Assembly (NCBI RefSeq): GCF_000003815.2
Contig: NC_049984.1
Span: 13,904,851-13,968,850, forward strand
DNA: 64,000 bases
Direction: 5' to 3'
DNA from: Branchiostoma floridae
Lineage: Eukaryota > Chordata > Leptocardii > Amphioxiformes > Branchiostomatidae
Shown: positions 33,601 through 43,936 of the stretch, in pieces
Numbering within the stretch: position 1 is the first letter of the stretch
How the letters are laid out: every line of letters starts with the position of its first letter
Translations under genes and position numbers: made by a program
The notes under the pieces: generated by a model
Databases searched by the model: none
What the model saw: only the letters and a program-made list of their open reading frames with translations
What the model was told of the DNA's origin: nothing

Positions 33601-34002
33601 AGACGGTATCCCGTCGGTTTTAACCCCCCAAGCCATCTCTACCCACCACTAGTGTTGTTTTTCTCTCTCGAGCTCGTGTCGTCATAAAATTTGCTCCACA
33701 TTTTCTTGAGCATTTCCTTGAACAACAACAATCCACGGTGACTCTACGATCCATGTTAGTCGTTAGAAACAAAGTGGAGAGTCGACTGACCTCCTCAGCA
33801 ATAGAGCCAGGACTTGTGCGAGATCAAAATCTCCAGAATCTGAGTCGTCTCCGGAGTCCGGCCCTGAGCCAACCCCCTCCCCCTCAGCCCCCAGTTCCCC
33901 TTCTGCCACCTCCCCAGTCTCCCGGCTTGTCCCTGCGAGAACCTCGGGGTCTTCTTCCATCGGTGTCGGTCTCCTGGCGTCTCTGGAATATCTAGAGCCC
34001 AT
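21603..34002 (-). CDS. DCAF11: DDB1- and CUL4-associated factor 11 (WDR23), complete
   Basis: WD40 substrate receptor of CUL4-DDB1 ubiquitin ligases; the family is known to target NRF2/SKN-1. Exons in transcript order: 34002-33791, 31645-31536, 30251-30220, 28554-28462, 28313-28246, 27748-27648 (or 27209-27109), 26516-26414, 25747-25704, 25513-25459, 25209-25141, 25001-24944, 24618-24433, 24059-23970, 23810-23747, 23495-23380, 23195-23156, 22809-22703, 21791-21603. These sum to 579 codons (578 residues) with all phases matching. Signatures: an acidic N-terminus then FDLAQVLALLLRR, ARDVGWSVLDTAFS, LGGANDGCLYIYDRE, SHEDDVNAVAYAD, ISNSKDQTIKLWDIRKF, QNWDYRWQPVP, TYRGHGVLHTLVRCRFSP, HKACVRDVSWHP. 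WDXR motifs (WDRR, WDIR) used by DCAFs for DDB1 binding are present. The two GTCAGT donors are slightly unusual. It is convergent with HNF4 and divergent from ANO10. Confidence 0.95.
21997..22072 (-). CDS. DCAF11: Alternative 3' exon of DCAF11
   Basis: A good acceptor (CTGCACAG) is followed by an open frame beginning WDGIVGLWERRSDD. This parallels the start of the standard last exon, WDGVLGLWEWRRR (21791). Both follow the exon at 22809-22703 in the same phase. It has a GTAAAG donor-like sequence after 76 nt, but joining from there to the standard last exon would break the frame. Read on without splicing, the frame runs to a stop at 21833. It is either an alternative terminal exon or a decayed duplicate. 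Confidence 0.55.
22083..22418. repeat. Diverged tandem duplication in DCAF11 intron
   Basis: Two copies lie at about 22083-22269 and 22274-22418. They share AAACAGCATCAAATACACTA, then CCATGGCCA, ACAGCAAAGGTACA and, further on, TTCAGCCTGGTGCAA. They directly adjoin the duplicated terminal exon at 21997-22072, so local tandem duplication is ongoing or recent at this end of the gene. Confidence 0.7.
26102..26196. repeat. 95-bp imperfect palindrome in DCAF11 intron
   Basis: The left arm begins AATACAACACGGTGTATTCC and the right arm is its reverse complement over about 47 bp with a handful of mismatches, with the centre near 26149. The first 21 bases match exactly. Single-stranded DNA or transcript could form a long hairpin. 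A smaller palindrome, GTGTGATA...TATCACAC, lies at about 25863-25886 in the same CpG-richer patch (25830-26200). It looks like a fold-back element, though no superfamily is assignable. Confidence 0.75.
27109..27209 (-). CDS. DCAF11: DCAF11 mutually exclusive exon, version A
   Basis: 101-nt exon with acceptor AACAG and donor AAG|GTATCT. It encodes 33 residues beginning FVPNSMQTMAQYRHKAFCGQ and ending SVFLSACQ, the start of the first WD repeat blades. It has the same length, phases and position in the protein as version B (27648-27748), and 24 of 33 residues agree. Including both would shift the frame because 101 is not a multiple of three, so only one can be used per mRNA. Confidence 0.8.
27648..27748 (-). 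CDS. DCAF11: DCAF11 mutually exclusive exon, version B
   Basis: 101-nt exon with acceptor CCTAG and donor AAG|GTGGTA. It encodes YLPNFMTTVAKYWHKAFCGQ and ends SVFLSACQ, then joins in phase to DQNIRLY of the next exon. Version A at 27109-27209 occupies the same slot. Differences cluster in the first half (R/W, Q/K, S/F) while the second half is nearly invariant, suggesting selection on the WD fold and divergence on one face. Confidence 0.8.
28818..30082. mobile_element. Non-autonomous Harbinger-like DNA transposon in DCAF11 intron
   Basis: About 1265 bp with inverted ends. The left end, GGTCCACTTTAC then TTTTTCGCGTTAGCGG, matches the reverse complement of the right end with a short indel. Both ends are flanked by TTA (28815-28817 and 30083-30085), the target type of PIF/Harbinger elements. 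The left subterminal part repeats GCGTTAGCGGG several times in both orientations. The only open frames are under 70 codons, so no transposase is present. The superfamily is inferred from the TTA duplication and the GG-starting ends. Confidence 0.72.
30624..30660. repeat. Perfect 37-bp palindrome in DCAF11 intron
   Basis: Two 18-base arms, ACTTTAGCCGGCAGAGGA and its exact reverse complement, are separated by a single C at 30642. It lies in otherwise AT-rich intron between the exons at 30220-30251 and 31536-31645. No flanking duplication is evident. Confidence 0.9.
31875..32079. mobile_element. MITE, family B, copy 2 (TA target site)
   Basis: A 205-bp relative of the element at 11094-11301 in the same orientation, with ends TTGTAAATGCAG and TGCATTTACAG, flanked by TA at 31873-31874 and 32080-32081. 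Internal CCGCGAACTTAAAA and GTTCGCGGTTTTCG motifs are shared. It is more decayed than copy 1, with several CpG-to-TpG type changes. It lies in the first coding intron of DCAF11. Confidence 0.8.
32564..32952. mobile_element. MITE, family A, copy 2 (inverted)
   Basis: Reverse-oriented relative of 4873-5260. The right end GGATGTCATCCATATAATCA and subterminal AAGCGTGCGAATAAAAAAAA match the reverse complement of copy 1. Its left inverted end is partly decayed. It has two A-runs but no coding capacity, and lies in the first coding intron of DCAF11. Confidence 0.65.
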
Positions 34003-34133
34003 CCCACGGCCAAGCCATGGAAAATTATGTGTTTTCTAGGTAAAATAACTCTCTGTTTGGTCGTTATTTCATAACGACGTCCCTGTCCGGGATATCTGAG
34101 ATGGGTGACAAAGTTCAAAGACCTTTCGCGCGG

Positions 34134-34146
34134 TAACCTTTGACCT
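34134..34146. promoter_or_regulatory. DR1-type nuclear-receptor site 1
   Basis: TAACCTTTGACCT is the reverse complement of AGGTCA-A-AGGTTA, a direct repeat with one-base spacing as bound by HNF4 and RXR heterodimers. It lies 132 bp upstream of the DCAF11 start codon. A nearby ACAAAGTTCA (about 34108-34117) resembles an HNF4 half-site extension. Confidence 0.45.
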
Positions 34147-34275
34147 AAAAAAACGTAGCTCGGAATTAATAGATTATCACTAATCATTTAATCTAAGTAA
34201 AAGAATGATGATTTATACAGCTAATATCACTACACTGCTAAACGGATATTTTAATTTGTTGAAAAAATCTGTCAC

Positions 34276-34288
34276 TGACCTTTGACAT
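34276..34288. promoter_or_regulatory. DR1-type nuclear-receptor site 2
   Basis: TGACCTTTGACAT is the reverse complement of ATGTCA-A-AGGTCA, again spacing one. It is in the same orientation as the site 142 bp away, within the DCAF11-ANO10 promoter interval. Confidence 0.45.
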
Positions 34289-34984
34289 GCAGATTAGTTG
34301 TGGTAGGACTTCCGGTATGTGTCTTGTTGTGGGAGGGGCCCGTTTTAGGTGTACAACCCTTGTTCCCTCTAGTTGATGTCACGCCCTAAATGATTTTTTA
34401 GTAGCATACTTTCTGTGGCTGTAGACAAGCACGCAATAACGTTCAGCGCTTTGAGGTGAGGGTTTTGTCGTCGTTCGGGTGAGTCCGAGTGCCTGCGTGT
34501 GTCACTGTGTGTTTGGGATGTGAGGTATTGCAGGCATGTCCACTAGTGGGGCAACACGTCACACAAACAGATGAACTGGATATAGAACTGTGCAGGGTTA
34601 GCAGACGGCATTGACACTAACCTGCCAAATGTTGTCACCTTCATGTTAGCTATCACTTCATAAATACTCAGGATTTTCCCATCAAAACTTGTGGTCAATG
34701 GAATTCACATAATAACTGTCAAGTTTGTTAACAACGTTATTATTCATTTTTTATGTACGAAAAATCCTATTGGATCCTGTCAATAGTGCAAGAAAAATTT
34801 GTATTAAATCCTGTCAATCATGCAACAAAAGTTTTATTAGATCTTGTCAATAGCGTAAGAAAATGTCTTATCAAACCCTGTCAATAGTGCAAGAAAAAGT
34901 CTGGTTGACATTAAATGACTCGTATCAGTCATAATTACATAAAAGTATTTTGTTTTCACAGGTGAACAAGTATTAGCTGGAGAT

Positions 34985-37900
34985 ATGTTTCGCAGACAGA
35001 AGGCACAGGATGAGGGGGAGAAGGAACCACTGTTGGATGAGGGGGAGGCAGAGTCCCTGGCAGACTTCAGACCACTTGTTGTGCTGGAGTTCTCCAGTAA
35101 GACCACACCTGTCACAAGGGAATGGATGAAGTCAAAGATTGAAGCTTCCAAGAGGCAGGGAGGAGCAGATCTTAATGCAAAGGTGCAGCGGGTCCTGTTC
35201 TTGCATCTGTATTGATATTCTTATTTGATATACTAGTAGCTAACCAGTTTTATCATGCTGGTTATACAATGTACTGTATAACTCTAGTTATAGTCTAATA
35301 TTTATCATTTAAGTGTAACCTGGATGTGGATGGATATCAAAGCATCGCAGGTATGAAAAGCCTATGTTACTCATTAGTGCATACTGAATTATCAGAAGAA
35401 AACATATTTTCAATTACCTTGAGTTAGACATCCAGGTAATGAGATATGCCAAATAGCTGTTACTCAAGCAACTCAGTCTGGATATGATATTGGAAATGGT
35501 CAGGTATCATCCAGTACCTTTCCACAGTGTATAAAACCAGCTCTACAAGAGATCTCCTCAGTGTCACTAATGAAAGGTAGTGGTTGCTACCTGAAACATC
35601 TGACTATTTCCAAAATCATGTACAGTTGGCACATCATATTTCCAAGTTTTGGGGGGACATCAGAGGCCATGAAAAACTAAGCTAATGTTTTGTCCTGTAG
35701 CTGGTTGTTGCTCGAGATGGTGAGGAGCGGGTGCTGCTGGTGTCTGCACCACAGGAGAGACTCCTGCAGGGTGCTGAACAGATGGGGCTGAAGAAGAAGT
35801 ACAAGGACGGGTCCGTCAGGGCCTTCACTTTTGCAGAGAGACAAAATGTTGAAGACTACACAGGTGAGACAAAATCATCTCTGTAAACCTTAAAAGTTTG
35901 ATAATAGGTAACTCATTTACTGTTTGGTTTATTGCGAGGATTAAATGCAAATGTTTATTACTCTTCATCCTAATATACTGGAAATTTTGTTGACAATTTT
36001 TACTGCAGGTGCAAGTTGACCCAACAAAAAAACTTTCAGCCAATCAGAAGCCAAGTTAACATGTTTTAATTTATGATTGAACAGCAGTAGTTTGGAGCAG
36101 CTAATAAGAACAAAAGCTAGTTATCCAGAATTAGTTATAAACAATTCTAGGAAACTTACAGCACATTAATCTAAAATACCTATAACTTGATGATTATAAC
36201 ATACTTTCAACAACGTAGATAGTTAAAATTGCAATCTGCATGTGTCGTTAGTACTAACAGTGGTTTGTTGTATTAATAGAGTCACTGGAGGGCATGTTAA
36301 CCATGTCACAGAGCCAGTACATTATCAAGGTAGAGCTTGATAACATCCGTGCACTGGAGGCAGAGAACCACATCCCAGGCTGTAGTCACCCCAAGGCAAG
36401 GCTTTACAAGGGGAAGTCAATATGTGAGTTTTGCATCAAATGTTGGTAAATAATTGCTTACTCTTTTGTGACAGAAATGCAGTATGCTCTTTAACGAATG
36501 CCATTTTTATGTCATTTTGTGATAGATCTATTCAAGGATGTTGACCTATGTGTGACATAATATTGCATAATTTGTTACAAGGTACAGTGTGAAATGAAAG
36601 AGCATTCAAATCTCTGAGATTTTCAGCAAATTCAAAAGTCTTTGTGACATATATCATTATATGTGAAATAAAATAATGAAAAGAGGAGATAAAGTTTGGA
36701 CTGCAGATATATAACTTTTTTCAAATGATCTCAATAGTTGATGGCTATAATATGCTTCTTTGTGGTTAACTTGCTGGTAGGTTTTTGTGTATTAGTCAAT
36801 GGAAACTTGATTTGCTGTTATCATTTTGCATTTATGCAGTGAGTAGAATGGTATCATGTCATCTCCTGGAGAAAATGTATCCAGTACACAACCCTGAGCA
36901 GCTCAAGAGACTGCAACACGATTGGTACCACCTGAATAAACCTAAACAGCTCATTGGGGGCCAGCCTATTGGTAAGTACTGTAATTCCTGATTTTTTTCA
37001 ATGTACTTTTATGTTCACTGTTTTCACGGTGATGACTGTAACATGAACTTATCATTACCAATAACAAATGACTTGTCTTGGTGACAATAACAAATAATTC
37101 TTTCACTGTGAACATTTAGTTCAGAGAACAAGTTAAATTTTCTCAGGCCGTGAAAGTTTGGTACCGAGAAGACAAAGTGAATTACAGTATACAAATCCTG
37201 CTATTGACAATATAAAAAAGTAGACTTAGAATTATCATATTCTTTTGATGATGTGTGTTCTTTATTACTTCCAAGAAATATTATTAATGTCATAACATTG
37301 TTTTTTTTAATCACAGAAACTATAAGAGGTTACTTTGGGGAGAGTGTGGCTATGTACTTCTCCTTCTTGGGCCACTACACCAAAGCGCTTCTGGTACCAA
37401 CCGTGATCGGAGTCTTGTACTACCTTTTCAACGAGAGCGGCCGCAATGATTTTGTCATCTTTGCCGTCTTCAACATGATATGGGCCACAGTTTTCCTTGA
37501 GACATGGAAACGCACCAGCAGCGCACATGCCTACAACTGGGGAACTCTTGGAAGGAAGGTCTTTGAGGAACCGCGGGCAGGTTTTCATGGAAAGCTGGGT
37601 GTGAACCCAATAACAGGAAGGTCGGAGCCGGTGTATCCCTCGTGGAAAAGGCTTCTTCGAATCTACTGCGTGTCCTTCCCAATTGTGATCTTGTGCATGC
37701 TTGTTGCTGTGGTAGTGATGATGATTTACTTCTGGGCAGAGAATATCGCCAAGGCAAAACACAAAGAGGAGAACACCATGCTGACGCAAGGCTTGGTCCT
37801 TGTCCCCAGTATCATCTACAGTGTTGTCATCATCTTAATGAACCAGGCATACAGGACACTGGCTCAGTACTTAACAAAAAATGGTGAGCAACAGTTGTCT

Positions 37901-40900
37901 ACATAAATGACACTAATATCTCAATTTAAAACAAACAAGTTGCTGTTTTTTTGTTTGGAACTTTATGACTTTATGACCTTGTTCTTAAGCAGTGACACTT
38001 TCTTTATTTCACAGAAAACCATAGAGAACAGTCAGCATATGAGAACTACCTGATTGTGAAACTTGTCTTGGTAGGTTGTATTTTCTCTTTTTGTTTGATT
38101 TAACGGCATAGAACATTTATCCGACACTTTCCAGCATTTTCAACACTGAACCATGAATAAACAAGCAGGCTTTTGAGCATTCCGGAAACTATTTAGTGCA
38201 CTGCTTACTATGTTTCCCCGGCCATCACTACACATGCATTGGTCTCCCACTTTCCGTGGTATCAGCAGAAATTAACACTTCAAAGAGAGTGTAACTGATA
38301 GCAAGTCGCTTGGGATTCTATTCCCAGGGGAACTTTAATCCGTCACAATAATATGACAAGGCTGATTATCAACGGATTTCATATTTACAACGTCAAATTT
38401 GTATCAATCGGCAGGCACTTACTCAAGGTTTCATCGGCAAATCGGCATGTCGGTAAACTGCCGGCATCGCGATCTAAACATGGCCCGAAAATGTGAAACA
38501 ACCCGAGGGGCGAGTAAGAACAGAAAGAAACAACACCCCGACTCCCGGGATTCGAACCCGCGCCGAACCCGGGCAGCCGGATTACAAATCGAACGTGCAA
38601 ACCGTTCGGCCAAAAGGCTTAAGCCGTTAGGCGTCTTCGGTTTAGCAGTCCTTGAACACCACTGTTACAAATGCATCAACCAGTGGCAAATCCTTTCTGC
38701 TGTTCCACTACACGGTTATGACGTTCTATGAAACTTTTAATCCGTTATTTGATAAGCAAATGTCGGTAAATACGTTGTTTTGTGAATGGCTCCCAAAAAA
38801 TATACCAACACAACACACTACAAACTCCTTACAGTACGTCCCCATGTGGGGCTGTTGGTATCGCCGGTGAGATCGGCCTTGCTGTGTATTGGGATGTGAG
38901 CATTACAGATTGGGGGTGCTGATGCACGTTTTCAAAATGGCGCCTGCGTTCGGAAGGCTTTACGTCGATAAGCATAACAAAGCCGCGTTGTACTTGAAGG
39001 AGAGACATTCCAAGGCATGTTGGTTGTCATCAATGGACAGTTCATTGATTTGTTATTTATTCACTGTGATTGTGGTTTTGTAATTTAAAGACGTGATGTA
39101 AAATCCCTCGAAATCATGACCTCTGCCCCGCTCCCACGGCTTCATTAACAGCAGGAAAACACACCGGAAGATTGATTAACTTGCTGCTCCAACATACGAT
39201 CTTTGAGAGCTCAAATTTTCAAGGTTTTATGTCATACATGTTGATGGTTTTATAAAGCACTAGAAAGAATTTGCATGCCAGCGGTAGATTTTTACTGACA
39301 GAGAGGTGATGAAAAGTGTCGGATAAAAGGGGTGTCGGATTAATGTTCTTTGCCGTTACAAGTTTATGATTAGTTTTGTCACATAACATTATATTGTCTA
39401 TATTCTTCAGCATAATAGTTAAGCAAGGAAGTTTTATCAATTTATCAAATCTCCTTGAGTTAATATAAGTGACTACAACCCACACTTGAGAATAGTGATT
39501 GTTTTGAACAGAAGTTGATAGATCTTTAGAGGTCATTCCTGCTCCCCTCTAGTGACGAGATTGTGTGGAATTGAAAATGGCATATCAGAGACATTTATGA
39601 AAAGTGGTTTGAATGGCTTGTGGTGTTTCTCTTTACAGTTTGACTTTGTGAACTGCTTCCTGTGCCTGTTCTACATCGCCTTTGTCATGCAGGATATGAA
39701 CTACCTCAGGCAGGTATGTCCAGCTAGATATCCTATTCTATAAAAATGACAGCAATATGCTGTCCACCATATGCTGTAACAATGACAGTAATGAAATCTT
39801 CTTGTGCTGCAATAATGAACCCTATCTTCAGGCTTCAGTATAGCACCATGCCATTGTACTGTCAAAAACTATGAACCAAACTTTGACACCCTTGGAGATG
39901 ACATAAGTGCTGTTCCTTTCCTGCAGAGCCTGGCCATCCTGCTGATTGTACAGCAGCTGGTGGGACAGCTACAGGAGACTCTGCTGCCCTACCTGCTGAT
40001 GAGGAAGAGGATCAAGAAGGGGGAAAAGTCCGGGCTGGACCATGTATCCAAACCCCTCCACGAGATCCCAAGGTCCAAGCAAGCTGAAGTGGAAAGTCTT
40101 ATGGACAGATATGAGGTGATTCACTGGTTTATTTTAGACAACAGCAGCAGATGTTATGTCATCAGATCAGCTTTTGTCCTTCTTTGAAAAATTGATTTCC
40201 TGTAAAGTAAACAGAAAAGAAAACTCCTGCGCAGGCCTTTGCTGTGGTGTTGCTAGCTATAACACTTTTATGGATTACAATTTACAAATGGTCTTTGCAC
40301 TTTCAGTACATGTTTTCTTATGTACCAGTACTTCATCTTGGTCATAAATCCTTGAAAAAAATATGGCTTCATGTTATCTTTTTCCAGGGCACTTTTGATG
40401 ACTATCTGGAGCTGTTTTGGCAGTTTGGGTACGTGTTCTTGTTCTCAGCTGTGTACCCCATGGCAGCATTCTGGGCCCTAGCCAACAACATCATGGAGAT
40501 CCGCACTGATGCCTTCAAGATGTGTCGCATCTTCCAGCGCCCCTTCATGGAGCCTGCTGCAAACATCGGTGCATGGCAGGTATGGTACTGTTAGTGAGAA
40601 TTTATATTTGTCCATATTGAGCAACACCATTACAGATGTCTACAGGTGATGATGTTTGTTGGTCTGAGTGCATGAAGGCATTCAACCTAATATGTTATTC
40701 TTGTATTGCAGACTGTGTTTGAAGTGATGGGGTTCATTGCTGTAATGACCAATATGGCACTGATTGGCATGTCACCTGAGATACAGCCACTCCTGGAGGG
40801 CTACACAACAATACAGAAGGTCCTCATATTCGTGGCTGCAGAAGTAAGCATTCACCTGACAATCAGTGAGCCTATTGGGTACTTAGGAATTTACTTCAGA

Positions 40901-41612
40901 GTTGAATTATTTTTGTTATACCGGCCCAATCTGATGTAACACATGAAATTTATGATTCATTAGCTCTTGCAGCATTCTTTCATGTAGGTATTGTTTTCAG
41001 TAGCATGGGAGTTTATGGAAGGGGCGTATCCGGCGCAATATCTCCAGAACCAATCTTGCGATTGCGATGATTTTTGGTACATGGGTTGGTGCTGGCTGCC
41101 TGATGCCTTCTTTCTTAACATATATTGTTAAGTCTGCATTGTCTGTTGTTTGGTGGAGGAGATGATCAAGTAATATATTCAAATAAGAACCTTATTTGCA
41201 TAATTTATGACAAACACAATTAATGAAGCAGTTGTAAAGGTAAGAATCATTTGGCGAAGGTGTGGTGGACTCTAGTTTAATTATAATAAAAGTAGATTTA
41301 CGCTTACTACACAGGTATTTGCAGAATTTAAAAAAAAACTGATTATTTCATCCAGGTATGAGGTGTTTGAACTCTTGTTCTTATTTTTTGTCTTTTTAGC
41401 ATCTCATTATCTTCATCAAGGTTGTGCTGGCCTTCGCAATCCCAGACATGCCCGAGTGGGTAGAGACACAGATGGGCCGAATAGAGTACCAGTCTACACA
41501 GGCACTGAAGAAGCAGGTCAGCCTAACTGAGGGGAAGGACCCGCCTGCTTTTGGAAGTAGTACTGGTGGGGTGGTGATGGATGGTGATGATGATGAGGAG
41601 GATGAAGCATGA
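34985..41612 (+). CDS. ANO10: Anoctamin-10 (TMEM16K), complete
   Basis: Multipass TMEM16-family protein; the human member is an ER lipid scramblase. Exons: 34985-35182, 35701-35863, 36280-36423, 36840-36971, 37317-37883, 38015-38070, 39639-39713, 39927-40115, 40388-40579, 40712-40843, 41400-41612. These sum to 687 codons (686 residues; human about 660) with matching phases. Signatures: N-terminal [17 protein letters not shown], then [20 protein letters not shown] before the first membrane helices, [42 protein letters not shown]-like helix [56 protein letters not shown] and the terminal helix [20 protein letters not shown]. The tail is acidic ([10 protein letters not shown]). The ATG is the first in its exon and follows an acceptor. 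It is divergent from DCAF11. Confidence 0.95.
38103..39356. mobile_element. Non-autonomous DNA transposon in ANO10 intron
   Basis: About 1254 bp bounded by inverted ends, ACGGCATAGAACATTTATCC on the left and the matching reverse complement on the right, each continuing into GACAC. It is flanked by TA (38101-38102 and 39357-39358). No transposase frame is visible. A tRNA-like segment lies inside at about 38535-38615. TA duplication again suggests Tc1/mariner-type mobilisation. Confidence 0.72.
38535..38615 (-). repeat. tRNA-like sequence, non-functional
   Basis: On the minus strand a D-arm-like TGGCCGAACGG, a possible TGT anticodon in TTTGTAA, and a good T-arm GGGTTCGAATCCC are in order. The 5' acceptor strand does not pair with the 3' side, so it is not an intact tRNA. 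A relative occurs at 50866-50945. It is probably a tRNA-derived repeat carried inside the enclosing transposon. Confidence 0.5.
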
Positions 41613-43017
41613 TGAGACTGCACTAACACTGCTCTCTCATTGGGTACTAACATGGGAACAGTAGCACTGAGGAACTACACTTTAGCCATTGCAGGGGAAC
41701 ACCAAACTACAGCGTCATACTGTCAAGTTTGAAAATATGAAAGGTGCTTGGACACATTTTGTTGCATCTGACCAGTGTTACAAAATATTCAAAATTTCAC
41801 TACAGAAAGCACAATTTAAACATTATTTCCTGATATACCACACAAAACTGCAAATTAAATTATCACACCAAATATGGCCTTACACTTTGGTACTACCACA
41901 TGGCTCAGGAAGGTAACAATTTCCATGGAAATAAAGCCTTTGACAACTTGAATCTATCAATTCTACCTGAGCAGAAAGAATATTTTTATTCTCAAATGTT
42001 GGTCAGTTCAACTGCAACACAGTAGTACCCTCAGGTTGGTTACATGTACATAGCTGCTGATTATATCAGACTGCTTGCACCATGACCTTGCATCTTATCT
42101 GCTATTTGTATGTACAATTACTTTATTGTGTAGGTTACGCACAGAATCACTTCCTGTTGTATATTGGATAATACTGTACCATAGCATAGCATAGTGCCTG
42201 AGGGAATATGTTGCTGTCTCATTATTGATTATAGTGCATTATTGTACTGCTACTAACATTATTGCTTAATATGCATGAAGTTCACAAATGTATATTACAG
42301 CACTTAACAACAATGGTGATTTTGTACAGTAACTGGCCAAGAGGTAACCCATAGGCCGCCCAAGATGTTGGTAATGTTGAACATGAGATGGTATTGACAG
42401 CCATGAAAATGAATTTTGATGCATTGTACGCATGTGCATTTCAGCCTGACTCTGCCGTAGAGACGGAGGTGTGAAGGCATGGGTATGTTCTGTTAGTTCT
42501 TGTGCACAGATTTGGTGCTGTGGGCTGCAGGTGCTGGTGCAGGTACTGACACAGCTGCGGAATGGTGCAAGGGTGCAGGTGTATGTCTGAATCACTTTGC
42601 AAACAGTTGCTCTTTCTTGGGGTGAGAGCATGGCAAGGCTAATAGTTTGGCCATTGCCATTCTGTCTCAAAGTTATTGCAGTAATGCCGAAAATGTTTTG
42701 GGATGGTGGGAGGTTTATATTTCCTTGTGTGTCAACGTCTAATAGTTCTGGCCGTTGCAATTTTTTGGGGTACTTTTACATAGCAGTTTTCTTTCCCTTA
42801 CGTATTTTCCTTCGATACCCCCTGATGCCGTTTCACCCATCACAAAATTCTCTTTCTTTTTCTGACTGAAAGTTCTCTCCGTCATGTGCTGTGGCATGCA
42901 AATTGGCACAACAGATATTCTCATTCATTTGTTTTCATGTCTCCATTACCTGACAATTTCAGTCCCTGACATTATCATGTTGTACTCAATGTACATTTCC
43001 TCCTTTGCTCCATGTAG
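41613..43017 (+). other. ANO10 3' UTR or downstream intron
   Basis: AATAAA at 41929-41934 gives the shortest ANO10 3' UTR (about 0.3 kb). Beyond it lies a 164-codon minus-strand open frame (42266-42760) that I do not recognise. If the alternative 3' exons at 43018 or 43862 are real, this stretch is an intron in those transcripts. Confidence 0.4.
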
Positions 43018-43395
43018 AATATCAGCAAACAACGTAGTTGGTGGGAAACATTTGATGGCATCTGTTGCCATGGCTGCTGTCTCCATGGTTACCTGTTCTG
43101 GGAAAACACCAGACCCTGCAAGAACCAAAGCACAACCACAGACATATTGGACATGGGAGCTCAAAGCACTAGTCAAACTGTGGAGAAAGAACAAGACTTA
43201 TGTTTGCAAAGTGGTTCAGACGTGTTGCAAAAAGAGCTTGCTGGACAAGATAACAAAAAGGGTGTTTTGGGGTTTGTTAGCAACTGTTTACTGTGGATTG
43301 GTAGGGGATGTCAGAAGGTGACGTGGTGGCTGTTCGGAGTGAACTACCCTGTTTTTATTTGGTTAGTGGTGTCCAGGTTGCTGAGAAGGAATTGA
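43018..43395 (+). CDS. Possible alternative terminal exon or unrecognised coding segment
   Basis: Immediately after an acceptor-like TTTGCTCCATGTAG, a frame stays open for 125 codons to TGA. It opens NISKQRSWWETFDG and ends in a hydrophobic segment, YPVFIWLVVSRLLRRN. The phase matches splicing from an internal GT at 41517 in the ANO10 last exon. I recognise no family. A second long frame overlaps it, so chance cannot be excluded. Confidence 0.25.
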   Translation, partial: NISKQRSWWETFDGICCHGCCLHGYLFWENTRPCKNQSTTTDILDMGAQSTSQTVEKEQDLCLQSGSDVLQKELAGQDNKKGVLGFVSNCLLWIGRGCQKVTWWLFGVNYPVFIWLVVSRLLRRN

Positions 43396-43861
43396 ACTGT
43401 AGGTGCACAAGTTAGACTTGTTATATATGTAATTGAAGGTGCAATCTAACAAATTATGCAAATGAAGCTATCCTCCAAGGGGTAAAGAAAGGTCTGTGAC
43501 TGAGCTCATACTTTAAACTACCATTTTCACTATCATTGCTGTGTATAACTTTTTGTTGTCTTTATTCATTAATGTGGTAATCATTGTGCCATTTTTGTGA
43601 ATCTATGTTTAGTCTACTTGTGCTGCTTTTTGTCAACATGCTTCCGATCCAACTGTCCTACCCCACCCATTATTATACAATCCTTGTGTAGGATCATCAC
43701 TGCAGTTCTCCATTGCCATTTCCCAGTCTGTCTCTTCCCCTCAGCTCATCCCTTCTGCTTGGTAAGTGGCTGTTCATCCCTGCTGCCGGATTGGTCACTT
43801 CTGTTTTTGATTGACAGGCCAACCCCCAACTGACATGATTGGTCCTTCCCTTCTCTCACAG
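43396..43861. other. Non-coding stretch, no recognised feature
   Basis: Nothing recognisable apart from the pyrimidine-rich run (CCTTCCCTTCTCTCACAG) at its end, which forms a strong splice acceptor for the candidate exon that follows. Confidence 0.4.
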
Positions 43862-43936
43862 GCCCAGCTCCACCGCACCAGGTGGATGATCACAAGCGCC
43901 CCCTCTCTTGACTATGAGAACTACAACCATTCTTAA
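43862..43936 (+). CDS. ANO10: Candidate alternative last exon of ANO10
   Basis: A strong pyrimidine tract and CAG precede GCC CAG CTC, giving a frame AQLHRTRWMITSAPSLDYEN then YNHS and a TAA. It has 24 codons plus the stop. It joins in phase 0 to LKKQ in the ANO10 last exon if the GTCAGC at 41517-41522 is used as a donor; GTCAGT donors are already used in DCAF11. This would replace the acidic tail with a basic-to-polar one. It needs transcript support. Confidence 0.35.
   Translation, partial: AQLHRTRWMITSAPSLDYENYNHS

Larger units (their letters stand above)
34003..34961. promoter_or_regulatory. Bidirectional promoter region between DCAF11 and ANO10
   Basis: The DCAF11 start codon (34002, minus) and the ANO10 start codon (34985, plus) lie 983 bp apart, head to head. 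The ANO10 coding start follows a splice acceptor ending at 34961, so ANO10 has an untranslated exon upstream in this interval, probably near 34340-34520. Two DR1-type elements are visible (34134-34146 and 34276-34288). A short palindrome, CGTTATTTCATAACG, lies at about 34062-34076. No TATA box is evident. Confidence 0.6.

Noticed and set aside
34837-35151. 104-codon minus-strand frame opposite ANO10 exon 1
   Set aside because: Shadow of the ANO10 first coding exon.
37307-37789. 160-codon minus-strand frame opposite ANO10 exon 5
   Set aside because: Shadow of the long ANO10 exon; the plus strand carries the conserved TMEM16 sequence.
38535-38615. Functional tRNA gene
   Set aside because: The T-arm is good, but the acceptor stem does not pair and the anticodon stem is poor, so it is a tRNA-derived repeat only.
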